From Bolinopsis microptera (Eukaryota; Ctenophora; Tentaculata; Lobata; Bolinopsidae), in the NCBI RefSeq assembly GCF_026151205.1, contig NC_087081.1, positions 11,471,113 to 11,535,112 on the forward strand: a stretch of DNA of 64,000 bases. Direction: 5' to 3'. This document shows, in pieces, positions 37,905-48,990 of the stretch; position 1 is the first letter of the stretch, and every line of letters starts with the position of its first letter. The notes below the pieces were generated by a model. It saw only the letters and a program-made list of their open reading frames with translations, ran no database searches and was not told where the DNA came from. Both the position numbers and the translations under genes were made by a program.

Positions 37905-38234
37905 GTAGAGTTTCAACGATACAGGGGAGCCGCGCACCCGTGCGCGGCGGGTCATACAATGTATGACAAGTTATGACATGGACATGATATGACGCCTGAG
38001 TGTCTTACATGGTTATTACATGGTTATTGCTTGTAGCGCGATGCGTTACTGGCTAGATCTGGCTAGATCGGCGAGATGCGCTACTGTGCCGCACCGAGCT
38101 GCCATGAATTGACATCGTCAATTAAGGTTATTGCATGACTAAGTTTTGACAATGTGACATGGTTATGCTTTGTCATATGTTGTATGACCCGCTGTGCACG
38201 AGTGCGCGGCTCCCTTGTATCGTAGAAACACTAC
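37905..38234. mobile_element. 330-bp TIR element related to 32835-34001
   Basis: The ends gtagagtttcaacgatacag and, inverted, ctgtatcg-type sequence (38170-38234: gtatcgtagaaacactac) match over about 65 bp, including gggagccgcgcac and gcggcgggtcatacaa. The core is the same as the larger 32835-34001 element. Non-coding interior. Confidence 0.65.
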
Positions 38235-38837
38235 AAAGAAACGACGATGGGGGTCACGACGTGATACAAATCATGCTGTCGGGATTATTAATTATAGTCT
38301 ATGACCTGAAGTTAAAGAATCATACGAAAATATTGAAATTTAATCATTTTAAATTTAGGGGCCAAACCTATCTGGTCATATTATTTTTGTGTTTCCAAAA
38401 ATGGGCATATGGTTTTTGGCCCATATAACACGGCCATTTTTGTCCAAACTGGATATAAATTCGTGTATGAGTTCAGGCGACTAACAACTGGCGTATCTTG
38501 TACATCTTAACGAATAATATAAATCTACTAATTGTAGGTATTAGTATATATGAAATGAAATAAAGTATTTTTATCCCGCTTACATATCAACAATCAAAAT
38601 AAAAATAAAGATTACCGATGTCAAAGCGGCTGGCCTTGCGATATAATCCAAAAACTAGATACTCAATATATGAATATACCGGAAAAATTCCTTTAAAAAA
38701 CGTGTCAAACAGTATATATATACAATAAAGTAATTCAAGTGTTGCAATTGGCAGAGCACAATACAGAGGTAACGGAAATTGTCCACTGCTACCAATATTA
38801 TATAATATTAAATATCAACAATCAGATATATACACAT

Positions 38838-41800
38838 CTACTCCATCACAGGGGCAGGGATGAGGTTATAAGAGACTTCTGATAGTGGTGTCTCATATTT
38901 GCTGTCCATTTTTTTCCCTCTGTACCCTCGAAGAGCTATGAGTGTGGTTCTTAACATATCGAATCTTATTCTTGTCCTTACATGTCTTACCACATCGCAA
39001 TACCTCTCTTTTCTTTTTCTGGCGATGAGGTCTGCCACTCTATTTAGAAACCGCTTACATTCTTTGGACATGCCTCCAGTTGTGAGAAATACGGCTGGGG
39101 TGAAAGTGGCCTTCTCTACGTTCAACACTCTCTCCAAGTACTCATCCTCCTTCTCCTTTTCGTTCTCTTCATATACTTCTTGGAAGAGTTTTGGTCCTGT
39201 TTGATAAGCAATTGGGGTGTGAAACCCTTATGTCAAGAAAGGTCTTATCAAATGGAGTCCAAACTCCTCTAGCAGATACGTCAAGCCGAGCTTGGTCACC
39301 TGTTATAGTCTTGGGGTTGAGGCAGTCACCCTCATTTACCTTCTGTAGCTGGGGTTCGACTTTCACATCATGACATACCTCACGAAGGAGATTTGCTAAT
39401 GTGTCTCTGATGTTGTTGTGGGTCATTATCACATAACCCCCTAGCTTAGAGGTGAGAAGGTGGTCAAGATCACTTGTTTTCCCACATCCACAGGTGATGG
39501 GAGTGTTTGGTATCCACCAGCTGTAGCGTAAGCAGACACTGTCTCGAAACTCCTCTTTGTTCAGAGTGTAGCCATACTGCTGAAGTGGCAATGTGTTAAG
39601 CCAACTGGACGCTCCCTTTTCTCTTGCTGCTAGTAGTGCTCTCTTAGAGGAGGTGCCACATCTTTCAGCTATAGCGTTAAACTTGGCTTGGAGCTCGGAA
39701 TTCTTCAAATTTTTTATCATTTCTTTCCCTGATTTGGTGAGGTTACTGGATGCAGTGTAAATTTCCTGTTGATCAACTATTGCCTTTGTAAGCTCGGTGG
39801 TGAGTAGCTTGGAAGCTGTGTACTCAGACTGGCATTCCTCGTGGGTTTACCAATGCCCAATCCTCCCAATCTTATTGGTAGACTTAACACGTCCCTCTCT
39901 AAGTCTGAAATCTCCCTGCCCAGCATCTTTGGCAGAAGCTTTAGTCTTATTTCATGTTCTAGCGGCTCCATGGCTTCAGAGATATGAGGAACAGTCCTTT
40001 GAACAAACTTCCATCGGTGTTGTATGCCAGAGATGTAGGCTGAATAGGCTGCTTGAGGCTCAGATTCTGCAATATCAGCTAGCATCTTGATGTCTTCGCA
40101 CCACCCTTGGACCTTATCGGCAATGTACTGATCTTTGACACCTGTATTGCCAAGTACTGCACCAAGATGCCTTGTGCCTGATGTTATTTGCATATTGAAC
40201 TCTCCAAACAATGCCTTGGCCTGGTCGATCATCTGAGGGTCCTTCACTACTAGAATGCTTTTAGATGGGTTAGGAAAATAACCATTGATTGAAATAAATT
40301 TTCGTGCACATACAGAATGAATGGTTAATAATTTAATATATATGTAGAGGCCCCGTGACACCCTGGACATTGCGCTTTGGCGCAAAAAAGATGCCTGCTT
40401 AAGCTCAAAAGATGCATAGGTCCAACTTGGAGCAACTCCTTCCACCACTTATACACTGCCTCCAATTTCCCTCCAGCAGCACTATCATCGGCAAACCACA
40501 CCTGTTTGATGATGTTTCTCAGGCGGTCGATAAGTGGCTTGGTGCTAAGAGCATATCCACCAGTGGCAATATTGTCTCCTTGAGTGAAACCTTCGCAGCT
40601 CTTGATGATCACTCCCTTGCTGTTTGCCACATAAAGGTCTGTTGGTTCTCTGTAGGTGTTCTCAAAATATTTAGCAAGTGGTGGGCAAACATACTGCATG
40701 TTGTTGGTAGCAGCAGTCCTATTGAGAGCGTTGAATGCGTTGGAAGCATCCACTAACAAAATGGCTTCCGTGTCCTCATCATCGTGCACCTCTGCCATAG
40801 CATGTATTGCTGCCTCGATCCCCCCTTCATGGCCTGCACATGTTTGAAGTGATCCAGCATTCTTCTGAACATCTTTTTTTAATACCATCATCACACACTT
40901 CCCAATAATCCGTCTCAGGATCTCACCAATACCAATTGGTCTTAGGCCTGGACATTTATCTAAGGGGACAAGCCTACCAGCTGTGAGCACTGCTATTGAT
41001 TTGAAATCTACATCTTCAGTACATACACGCCTGGCTAATCTGGCAATTGCTTCAGCGACAAGCTCTTGGGATTTACTAAATGCACTACAACACAGGATGT
41101 GCTGCCAGCACTCTGAATCTACTAGCGTTGGTCCACCTGATCCTGATGTCAGCTTAGCAGCCTTTTTCACTAACATTGAATCGATGGCTTCAAAGATAAC
41201 TTCTTCGACTGCCACTTTGTTACCTGTGATCAAAATTTCATCTGCTGCATTCATAGCAGAGGGATGCTTTTCCTTTAGCTGTCCAATAACCGTTTCATCA
41301 ACATCCAACAGTCCACCACTTTGACGATTTATGAGACTGGTTGCTGCTGAGACTTTGCCATGGATCATGAGCTGTGCAAATTTGGTAGCAAGGGATCTCT
41401 CCTGGGCTTTACGTGTTTCTTCAAGTCGTTTCTGAATCTCACACCCTTCACTGATTATAGCGTTCAAGTCCCCAACTTTCCACAACTTGAGCCTTTTATC
41501 AAGATAGATGTTGTGATCCTTTTCACGAGAGTTTTTAGATGGTTTTTGCAGCATCATAGGAATGAAGATAAATAGTAGTCTCAACGCTATACTCTCCCAT
41601 TCTGTCTTGTCATTAAACAGGTTGAGTAATCTGCTTACTTCAAAAATGAAGGCGTTGCCCACTTTGCCCCGTGGCACTAGGAACATGTTCTTGGTCCATT
41701 TCATAATTTCACTGTAGGCTAAATCAGCAGCATTGGATATCTCACTTAAAGAAGCATAATTACCCCATTTAACTTCTTTAACTAGCTTAGCCGGTTTCTT

Positions 41801-42282
41801 CTCTAAGGCCTTACAATTCTTACATACCCACATTACTTCTGAGTGTTGCCCAAGTTTTTCAAAAGTTTTTTTGTGCATACAACACTTAGTATGATACCAT
41901 TTTTCACAGGGACCATCACACTTAACGCATTCGAAGCCGGTGACATCATGAGAGCATTTACCACATGGATACACAACAGAAGGGGCATCAGGGTTGCTTC
42001 CATTTCTGATTGGAGCCTCAACTGGGCTATGATTGTTAGAAGTTCCTACTTCAACAGAATGATATGTTTCTACTACTTTTACTGAGTCTGCTACTTGGGA
42101 TTGAGATTTATTTGACAAGGGTTTTTCTAATCTGACTTGACGTTTAATTGACAAAGGATTTTCTGATCTGACTTGAGTTTTAATTGATAAGGGTTTTTCT
42201 GGTCTGATTTGATGTCGAAGTCCGTACCTTGAAGAAGATGTGAATGGTTTCTTGTCATTAGGAAAATTGAGGAAGACATATT
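38838..42282 (-). pseudogene. ORF2: PHD finger + reverse transcriptase + RLE-like nuclease
   Basis: The frame is open from about 42282. It has three imperfect RxEKPLSIKxQV repeats, then a PHD-like finger (PCGKC...CVKC...WYHTKC...WVCKNC). The RT follows with motifs RPIGIGEILRRIIGK, LVDASNAFNALNR (catalytic Asp near 40750), EGFTQGD and FADD (near 40490), where F replaces the usual Y. After LLQVGP (about 40415) an insertion of about 130 bp breaks the frame. Coding resumes at GYFPNPSK (about 40285) and shifts again near 39830 and near 39180. The C-terminal part has CGCG...DH and RLDV...FLDIRVSHPN, a plausible PD-(D/E)XK-like nuclease core with a Cys/His finger as in R2-type elements. Assignment as RLE is inference from motif order. 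Confidence 0.75.
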
Positions 42283-42654
42283 AGGAATTAGAAAGCCAAA
42301 TTAGGTGACATATTAGGTGACATGAGTTCATTGGACATACCTCCATTGAATATACTAGTAACAAATTTAAGAACCAAAGCAAAATTACTTATTTGACATA
42401 TTTAAAAAAAGTTTATCACACACAACATCTTGTCCTCACCACAAATATTACCACTTCTGAGTTCTGATATAATAATGTTTTGTTTGTATCTTGATCTTTG
42501 GCTATCTGTTTCATCTCCAAGACCAACCGCTGATCGATAGTTCGATCTTCAGGTGATCGATCTGGAGATATGAAAACAGTTTTATGATCTTCACACAGTC
42601 TCAGTTGTTTGGAATTATCTGATGATATGTATTATCTGATGAACGGTACTAGAA

Positions 42655-43035
42655 TTACCTGGCGAAACTTTGACTGGTCTCGTCTTGTCGGCTGATTTCC
42701 TTCCAACCCGGATAGGCGGATAGCTTCAAACGTGGTTTTTCTTCAATCTGCTGAAAAATCACGTCAACTTTAAAGCACAGTTTTTCTTCATCAGTCTCCT
42801 TCAAACCAAAGATGAGTACGTTCCTACTGCGATCCTCTTCCGATACAGCATTCTGTACAACCTTTTTCAAACTATCTTCTGTAAGCACAGGTGCAGTTTT
42901 AGACACAGCTTGACTGTATGTCTATTGTCTTCATCTCAGCTTGGACAGTGTCTTGAACGGCGGTCTTGACGGTGGAGCGCACGGATTCCAACTGCTTATA
43001 TTTATTTCCAGAAGTTCAGCCTGCAGCTTGATAAC
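42655..43035 (-). pseudogene. ORF1 remnant, coiled-coil/RNA-binding type
   Basis: The minus-strand frame from about 42906 reads EEDRSRNVLIFGLKE...EEKPR, the hallmark of LINE ORF1 proteins of the kind paired with this ORF2. Upstream coding (KYKQLESVRSTVKTAVQ, about 43010) and downstream coding (ADKTRPVKV, about 42690) are in other frames, so at least two frameshifts are present. It lies 370 bp upstream of ORF2 on the same strand. Confidence 0.6.
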
Positions 43036-43089
43036 AATACTTTGCGATCGGATAAGACTCCTCCACACAGGAGGATCAAAGTTCAAAGA

Positions 43090-43122
43090 AACTGCTACTA
43101 ACTGCTACTAACTGCTACTAAC
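43090..43122. repeat. actgctacta minisatellite between two retroelement copies
   Basis: Three perfect 10-bp units, followed by an A-rich tract (43123-43152) that belongs to the junction with copy 2. The same unit recurs beyond the other end of copy 2. Confidence 0.85.
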
Positions 43123-43745
43123 AACAAAAAAAAGAAAAAAAAGAAAAAAAAAGGGGGGACCCCCAACCCATGTAGCTGAGACACCTCACAGCAAGTAGAC
43201 CAAAGTGGCTCTTGCTTGTGAAAGGTGCATCAACTACCCGCCGAAGCGGTGGGTTGGGAGTCCCCCCTGGGATCATTTCGTCCGTAAAATTATATACAAC
43301 ATAAAATAGTACAGTAAAATATCAAAATTTACATAAACAAATCTAGGAGACCTCAAAGTTCGTCTTCTGGGGAATGAGGTTGAAGGAGATGTCATGCAGT
43401 TCAAGATGCTGGGCCGTTGATCTTCCTCTGATTCCTCTTAGTGCAATGAGTGTACTTCTTAACAGATCAAATCTGAATCGTGTTCTGATATGATTTTTGA
43501 CTTGGCTCTTGGCTTCTTTTTTATGGACAGCTATCATCTCAGAGACACGATCTACAAATACAGTGCATAGCGGTCCCATACCTCCAGAGGTTGTGAAGAC
43601 GAGAGGGACAAAGGATCCTTTCTCTGACTGAAGTACTCTCTCTTCATACAAATCTTTCTTTTCTTTCTCGTGATCTTTATAGATCTTATCTAGCGTCTTA
43701 AATGTGTTTGTGTCACAGTTAGGATGTGTGACCCTAATGTCAAAG
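43123..43745 (-). mobile_element. 5'-truncated retroelement, copy 2
   Basis: The minus-strand coding starts abruptly at 43745 (FDIRVTHPNC) and runs to a stop at about 43343. It is homologous to the C-terminus of copy 1 (FTTSGGM versus LTTGGM; IRTRFRFDLLRSTLIALRGIRG versus a matching block), with clear divergence. The frame is intact as far as it goes. The 3'UTR contains a large inverted repeat (43153-43170 with 43254-43271, 17 of 18 matching) and an inner stem with a TTCG loop. On the minus strand the 3' end is pyrimidine-rich (T9-C-T9), not poly(A). The element is bracketed on both sides by the same 10-bp minisatellite. Confidence 0.75.
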
Positions 43746-43893
43746 AACTGCTACTAACTGCCAGTAACTGCTACTAACTGCTGCAATCGCGCCCACGCAT
43801 TTGCGCGCCGTTTGCAGCAGATAGTAGCAGTTAGTGGCAGTTGCCAGTTAGTGGCAGTTAGTAGCAGTTAGTAGCAGTTAGTAGCAGTTAGTT
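43746..43893. repeat. Inverted minisatellite (large hairpin) upstream of SS18
   Basis: actgctacta units on the left (43746-43782) face tagtagcagt units on the right (43815-43893) across a GC-rich centre, tcgcgcccacgcatttgcgc. The arms can pair over tens of bases and the structure ends about 90 bp before the SS18 start codon. Confidence 0.85.
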
Positions 43894-43980
43894 ATTTGCA
43901 GACAGACGTGTAGCAAGATAATTAATTAATTATTTTTTGAATTAAATTTAACCTGTTCTAAATTCAGCAAAATTAGACCC

Positions 43981-46900
43981 ATGAGTACCATGGCATTTCC
44001 ACCCCAAAGACCTCCTCTACAGAGTGTTGGTCCAAGGGGTGAGATTACACAGAGCACAATTCAGAAGATGCTTGATGAAAATCATCAACTCATCATGACA
44101 ATTGTCGACTATCAGAGCAAAGGTATGTTTAAGAGAGTTAAGAATAATCTAAATTATAGTTGTAAATTGATTCACCATGAGTTTTAACAATCTACAATTT
44201 TATCAAATTAACTACTATCATTTTACTACCATTTTTCACAGGTCAGTCTGAAGAGTGCTCAAAGTACCAAGGCATGCTACATCGCAATCTCGTTTATCTT
44301 GCAACAATAGCTGATTCAAACAACCAAGCTGTTCAAGGACAAGGGGGTTTGTCTATTCTCTATAAAAGTATAAATGTGATGACTGATGACTCATTTTAAC
44401 TTTTAAAACCAATCAAAGTTTCAAGTTTTCACCAAACTTTTGGACAGATTTTTGACCAATCGTTTCACCAATTGCGATGAGCATACATCTAGGTTAATCA
44501 ACCTTCGCTTCAGTTTGTATACTTTTTAATAGTAAAAGACATATCAGAACTTACTATACAATAAAATAAACCATCAATAAAGTGAACAATATCAAGGTGG
44601 CGGTATGGACTATGGACCTAGAGGCCCCCCACCCCCTCATCCAAACGAGCAGCCCAGCAGCACAGTGCCACATCACCCCAACCAATTCCACGAACAGTTC
44701 CGGCAGTTTGGTCCCCAGTACAGAGGTTATAGCCCACACTATCCTCCTGGCTACATGCCTTCTGGTGGCTTTAAAGGTTAACACATTTTACTTGTAGTGT
44801 CTTTCAAGGGTTTTCTAATTAATTTATATCAAGTTCTCATAATGAATAATCTTATATTTGTTTTTTTATTACATAAATTCCAGATACCTCTACTCCAATA
44901 CTTACTTTGTACATGATACGTTATCGTTAACAACAATAAAAACCTCCACACTTAGAGCAGTTTGTCTTTGAGAAAAAAACGTACATTCCTTCAGCATTCC
45001 AATCACAACTTTCACCAGTATATTGATTATTAATATCACACCTTAATATCACACCAGGTGGTCCACCAGGACAGCCCTACCCTGCAGGACACCCACAGTT
45101 CTCTCAAGCGCCTCCACAAGTGCAGATGCAACTACAACAGCAAGCTCAAATCATGCAAATGAGGGTAAGAAAGGGCAAGTGAGGGCATGAATTTGTTATC
45201 ACCATGAACAGAAAATATCCTCAGATTAGTGGTTTTATCACTAAACTACTGCTACAAATGACTAACTTGCCATATTAATTATAACAGCGTTATGACTTGT
45301 CTTCCAGTGCATCAAGGTAAATCAAACTCTCCTTTCAGCAACAAGCAATGTACAACCAGCAGAAGATGTACCCCGGAGGATACCCTGGAAGCGGTGGACA
45401 GCCAGGAGGTTACCCCCCTCAGTATAGACCTGGAGCTCCTCAACAATCTGGTTTGTTGATAATTTCAGTGAAAGATCTATATAGATCTAATACTTCTAAT
45501 ACTTCTAATGCCGAAAAAATAGTGTTGGAGTTAAAACTTACTTCATTGTTTGACTGCCCCCTGGCCTAAGGGTCTGTCTTAAGCATAGTAGTTATTTTGG
45601 CAGTATCCAAGTAGCCCAACACGTGTTCGCAAACAGGTGTTTTCGAACAGGGTTAGGGTTAAGGTTAGGGTTAGGGTAAGGGTTAGGCCCGGTTAGCTGG
45701 ACAGTATGTGACACATCACGTGACACATCATGTGACACATCACGTGACGCATCATGTGATGCGTTAGATACCGTTTAGTAAGCCCCTCAGACCACATCAC
45801 GTAATAAAATACGCGATGCAATGTATTATCCTTAGAAGTCGGTAGGAAACACGTTACGGTATGACGTCATGCTACTTTCTGGAAGAAATTTGGTTAATAA
45901 AAAAATCCTGGAGGGGGATTATTTAAAACATATAAGTGATACGAAAAGATAATAATAATCATAATAATTCACCTCTGAAACATTTTGATCATTTTAATCA
46001 TTCTTTTAATTCGAAATTGTGTGCTTCTTCCGGTCCTGGACCGGAGAAACTATTTAAAATTAAAGATTAGAATCAAAACGATGGATCAAGAATAATAATA
46101 AATTTAAATTTAATAATACTGCTTTTAAGATAAAACTTATACTCAGCAGTGTTTAAACTATTCATCCCACAAAATAACATGAATACTAAGGAAAGAAAAG
46201 TAACTCATGCTTGAAAATATAATAAATCGTCAATACTTAGTATTGAATACTACTGCCAGAAATTGTAATGATATATTATGTAAAGATAGAATAAAGGAAT
46301 GTTGATTTGGAAACATATTCATGAGGTGTTTTTAGAGCTGGAGGGGAGGGAGAGTTGTTATCGTCATCATGGGTGTTTCCAAAGCTCATCTTGTTTCATT
46401 GAGAAAAATATGATAGAAACATGATTACTGTAATGTGTTTCCTACCGATCATTCAGAACAAACACTGCGTCACAAAACTCATCGGCCATCACGTGGCCTG
46501 GTGCCATTAAATTAGGAAAAATACTACAAAAGATCATAAATAGTCTAACGCGTCACGTGCTATCTAGCTATGGTCTAAACCCTCCGTATTCAGGAGGACC
46601 GAGCCAATATCCCCCGGGTTATTACCCTAGTGGGGCACCGCCCCCTGGTTCACACCACACCAACATGCCACCCTCCTCTCAACCAATGGGACCCCCTCAA
46701 AATTCCAGTCCTCAGACTAGCCAAGCTCCCCCAACCCCTAGCTCTGGTCCTACTCCGAACAATCCTGGTAATTTCGGCTGCCTTTGAGCTGATAAATAGA
46801 TGACTCCTTTCAGTTGATAATTGCTATTTCAATTTTCTCAAAATTATTCGAACCTTGTCCTTCGAATTAAGCCATTTACATCTACCACATTCGGCAAAAC

Positions 46901-48990
46901 CGATAAGCTACTTTTTCTGCCGGAATTATACTTTTTTTTGCTGGTTTCATAGAACTTTTTCATCGGACGATATCTCTAAATTCTTTTAACAATTACATTA
47001 ACTAGTTAATTACCCAATTATTCGGTAGGTACACCACAGCAACCTCCCCAACAACCCGGGACTCCTAACTCTAATTCCCCCGGACAAAACCAGCAGCCTC
47101 CAAACAGTGGCCCAGGTTAGTAAGATTAAAGATATGTTGTTTATTTTAATCAAAATAATTTAACTAAACATGTCTAAATTATGAATCATTGCAACGTGCT
47201 ACAATGTTGATCCGTTGTATAATGTTGAGATTCTATTGGCTTTTAAGTTAATTTAGTTATTTAAAGAAACACGCAGATCAGTAGTCTTCAGACTAAATAC
47301 GTGAATCATTGGTGTAGGTTATCCAATATTTAGTTGTATCGTGACGTTGTATTTGTTTTTAAACGTCACATCAAATAGAATGGTTTTGACGGTAAAGCCA
47401 TGCTCTCTAGACTTACTTCTTTTACTCCTTAAACTTGCTCCTTAGACTTACTTCTTAGACTTATTCCCTAGACTTGCTCCTTAGACTTACCTCTTACCAG
47501 GTCCAATGCCTCCTAACGTTAGCCACCCGTCCATGCCAGGAGGACCACACCCCGCAATGACACAGGGAGCTCCACACCCCCCTCACTCACAAAGTGGACC
47601 GCCTCCCCAGCAAGCTCCCGGACAAGGTGCACCTCCTCCCCACTCTCAGGTTCCTCATACTCCTAACATGCACCACCCTGGAATGCAGCCTGGTATGTTG
47701 TTTGATATTTAGTTCTATTACTGGACCATTATATTATTAATTTCCCATATAATTCGATCTGTTAACAGCTGTAAAGGTTTTATTAGAGTGGGATTTAAAC
47801 TTTTAAGCCATCAGTTGAAAGCAAGTAATCACACAAGTCACAACCAGCTATGTTCTAATCGTTATATAATAAATATTTGTTATATAAAAAAGTTTCAAAT
47901 CAGATCAAATCAGCTTCCTCGTGTGATTCTAAATTTCACTCCAACCAAATTATGATCAACATGATTGATCATAATTATTATGATCAACATGATTGATCAT
48001 AATGGATACTTAATATTTATCATAATAATCCATTTCCCAATACCCACTTATATACCCTAACAATCATAGGTCAGCACCCCAGCATCCCCACGAGCATGTC
48101 CGCTCTACCAGGACAACAACAACCTGCTCCTAACATCTCCATGGGTAACATGCCCCCCGGGGGACCAGGAATGCCCTCTAATCATCCCGGTATGCCTCCT
48201 GCTGGCATGCCTCCCATGACTCAGCAACAGTGGGCAATGCAGCAACAGGCTATGCAAGCTCAGGCTATGAGGAACATGCGACCTAAAGGACCGCAAGGGA
48301 TGCCACCACAAGGAATGCCGCCACAAGGCATGCCACCACAAGGCAATATGCAACATCCCTCACAAGGCATGCAGAGTCCGATGAATGGGATGGGTTCGCC
48401 TCATACTGCTCACCCCACGGCTGGTGCCCCCAATACAACAGGTTCAGTGGTGTAAACTTATTAACTTCTATAATGTATGTACTTATACTCATTTTATTCA
48501 GGAGAAGTACTGACTGTTGGTGACTGACGGACTTGTAAACATTACTGACTGACACGATTGTGGTTTACAAAATGAGAAAGGTAGTCGATCCACAGTCTGG
48601 ATATCAAGTTGATAACTTGAACTTTTATCATTTCAACATGACCGACAAGAAACCAGAAAAAACAAACAAATTTTGAACAAAACAGTTAATTTCGTCTTCA
48701 AAAGACGCGATGCTCTTAGCAACATCGATATGTCGTAACTGATCATAAGATCTTTAAAAAATACTTATCCGCATTCGCAAGTCACCGAACAATGTACTAC
48801 TAATCAATTTAAATGTTCTACCTAATTCCTAAATTTCCCTATAATCCTTTCAGTGCCGATGCAACCCCCTGGATCAATCATGTCCGGTCCTACCTTGTCT
48901 GCAGCGGAGCCGATGGTCGAAATAAAACAGGAGAACCTTAAATTACCGTCAGAGCTTGGTTCTGGAATTGACAATGAAGACAATTCATAG
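43981..48990 (+). CDS. SS18: SS18/SSXT-family SWI/SNF coactivator
   Basis: SS18-type proteins are dedicated BAF (SWI/SNF) chromatin-remodelling subunits in the nucleus. Exons are 43981-44122, 44242-44346, 44597-44776, 45058-45164, 45339-45450, 46594-46767, 47029-47115, 47501-47692, 48070-48441 and 48854-48990, totalling 535 aa with all phases matching. Exons 1-2 encode the SSXT (SNH) domain: GEITQSTIQKMLDENHQLI, IVDYQSKG, ECSKYQGMLHRNLVYLATIA. The rest is low-complexity Pro/Gln/Gly/Met sequence, including MPPQG repeats (exon 9), consistent with the QPGY-rich transactivating part. The tail, VEIKQEN...GIDNEDNS, differs from the vertebrate GY-rich end and carries a sumoylation-type IKQE. The weakest splice is the donor at 48441 (gttcag). 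The start follows an acceptor-like AG at 43967. Confidence 0.9.
45649..45688 (+). repeat. Interstitial telomere-type repeat in SS18 intron 5
   Basis: About six TTAGGG-like units (gggttagggttaaggttagg and onward) with single-base variants. Confidence 0.8.
45709..45763. repeat. 12-bp tgacacatca(c/t)g repeat
   Basis: Four to five units alternating cacgtg and catgtg cores, so E-box-like sites recur every 12 bp. It directly follows the telomere-like block. Confidence 0.8.
45840..46447. mobile_element. 608-bp TIR element in SS18 intron 5
   Basis: The inverted ends cggtaggaaacacgttacgg (45840) and, at the right, the complement of cggtaggaaacacattacag (ending 46447) differ at two of 20 positions. 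The interior is AT-rich with a ccggtcc-tggaccgg hairpin near 46033. No target duplication is evident and no coding was seen. Confidence 0.65.
47950..48002. repeat. Two tandem perfect palindromes
   Basis: Two copies of a 25-bp palindrome, TTATGATCAA-catga-TTGATCATAA, at 47950-47974 and 47978-48002, in SS18 intron 8. Confidence 0.9.

Larger units (their letters stand above)
38838..43089 (-). mobile_element. Broken non-LTR-type retrotransposon, copy 1
   Basis: Running 5' to 3' on the minus strand, it has an ORF1 remnant (about 43035-42655) and an ORF2 with PHD finger, reverse transcriptase and restriction-like nuclease (42282-38838). Its 5' end abuts a 10-bp minisatellite at 43090. The exact 3' end is unclear, lying below 38838 and probably near 38600. 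Several frameshifts and an internal insertion make it non-functional. The domain order resembles RLE-type non-LTR elements (R2/NeSL-like), but the clade is not assigned. Confidence 0.75.

Noticed and set aside
48105-48555. Minus-strand frames opposite SS18 exon 9
   Set aside because: They mirror the Pro/Met/Gln-rich coding repeats of SS18.
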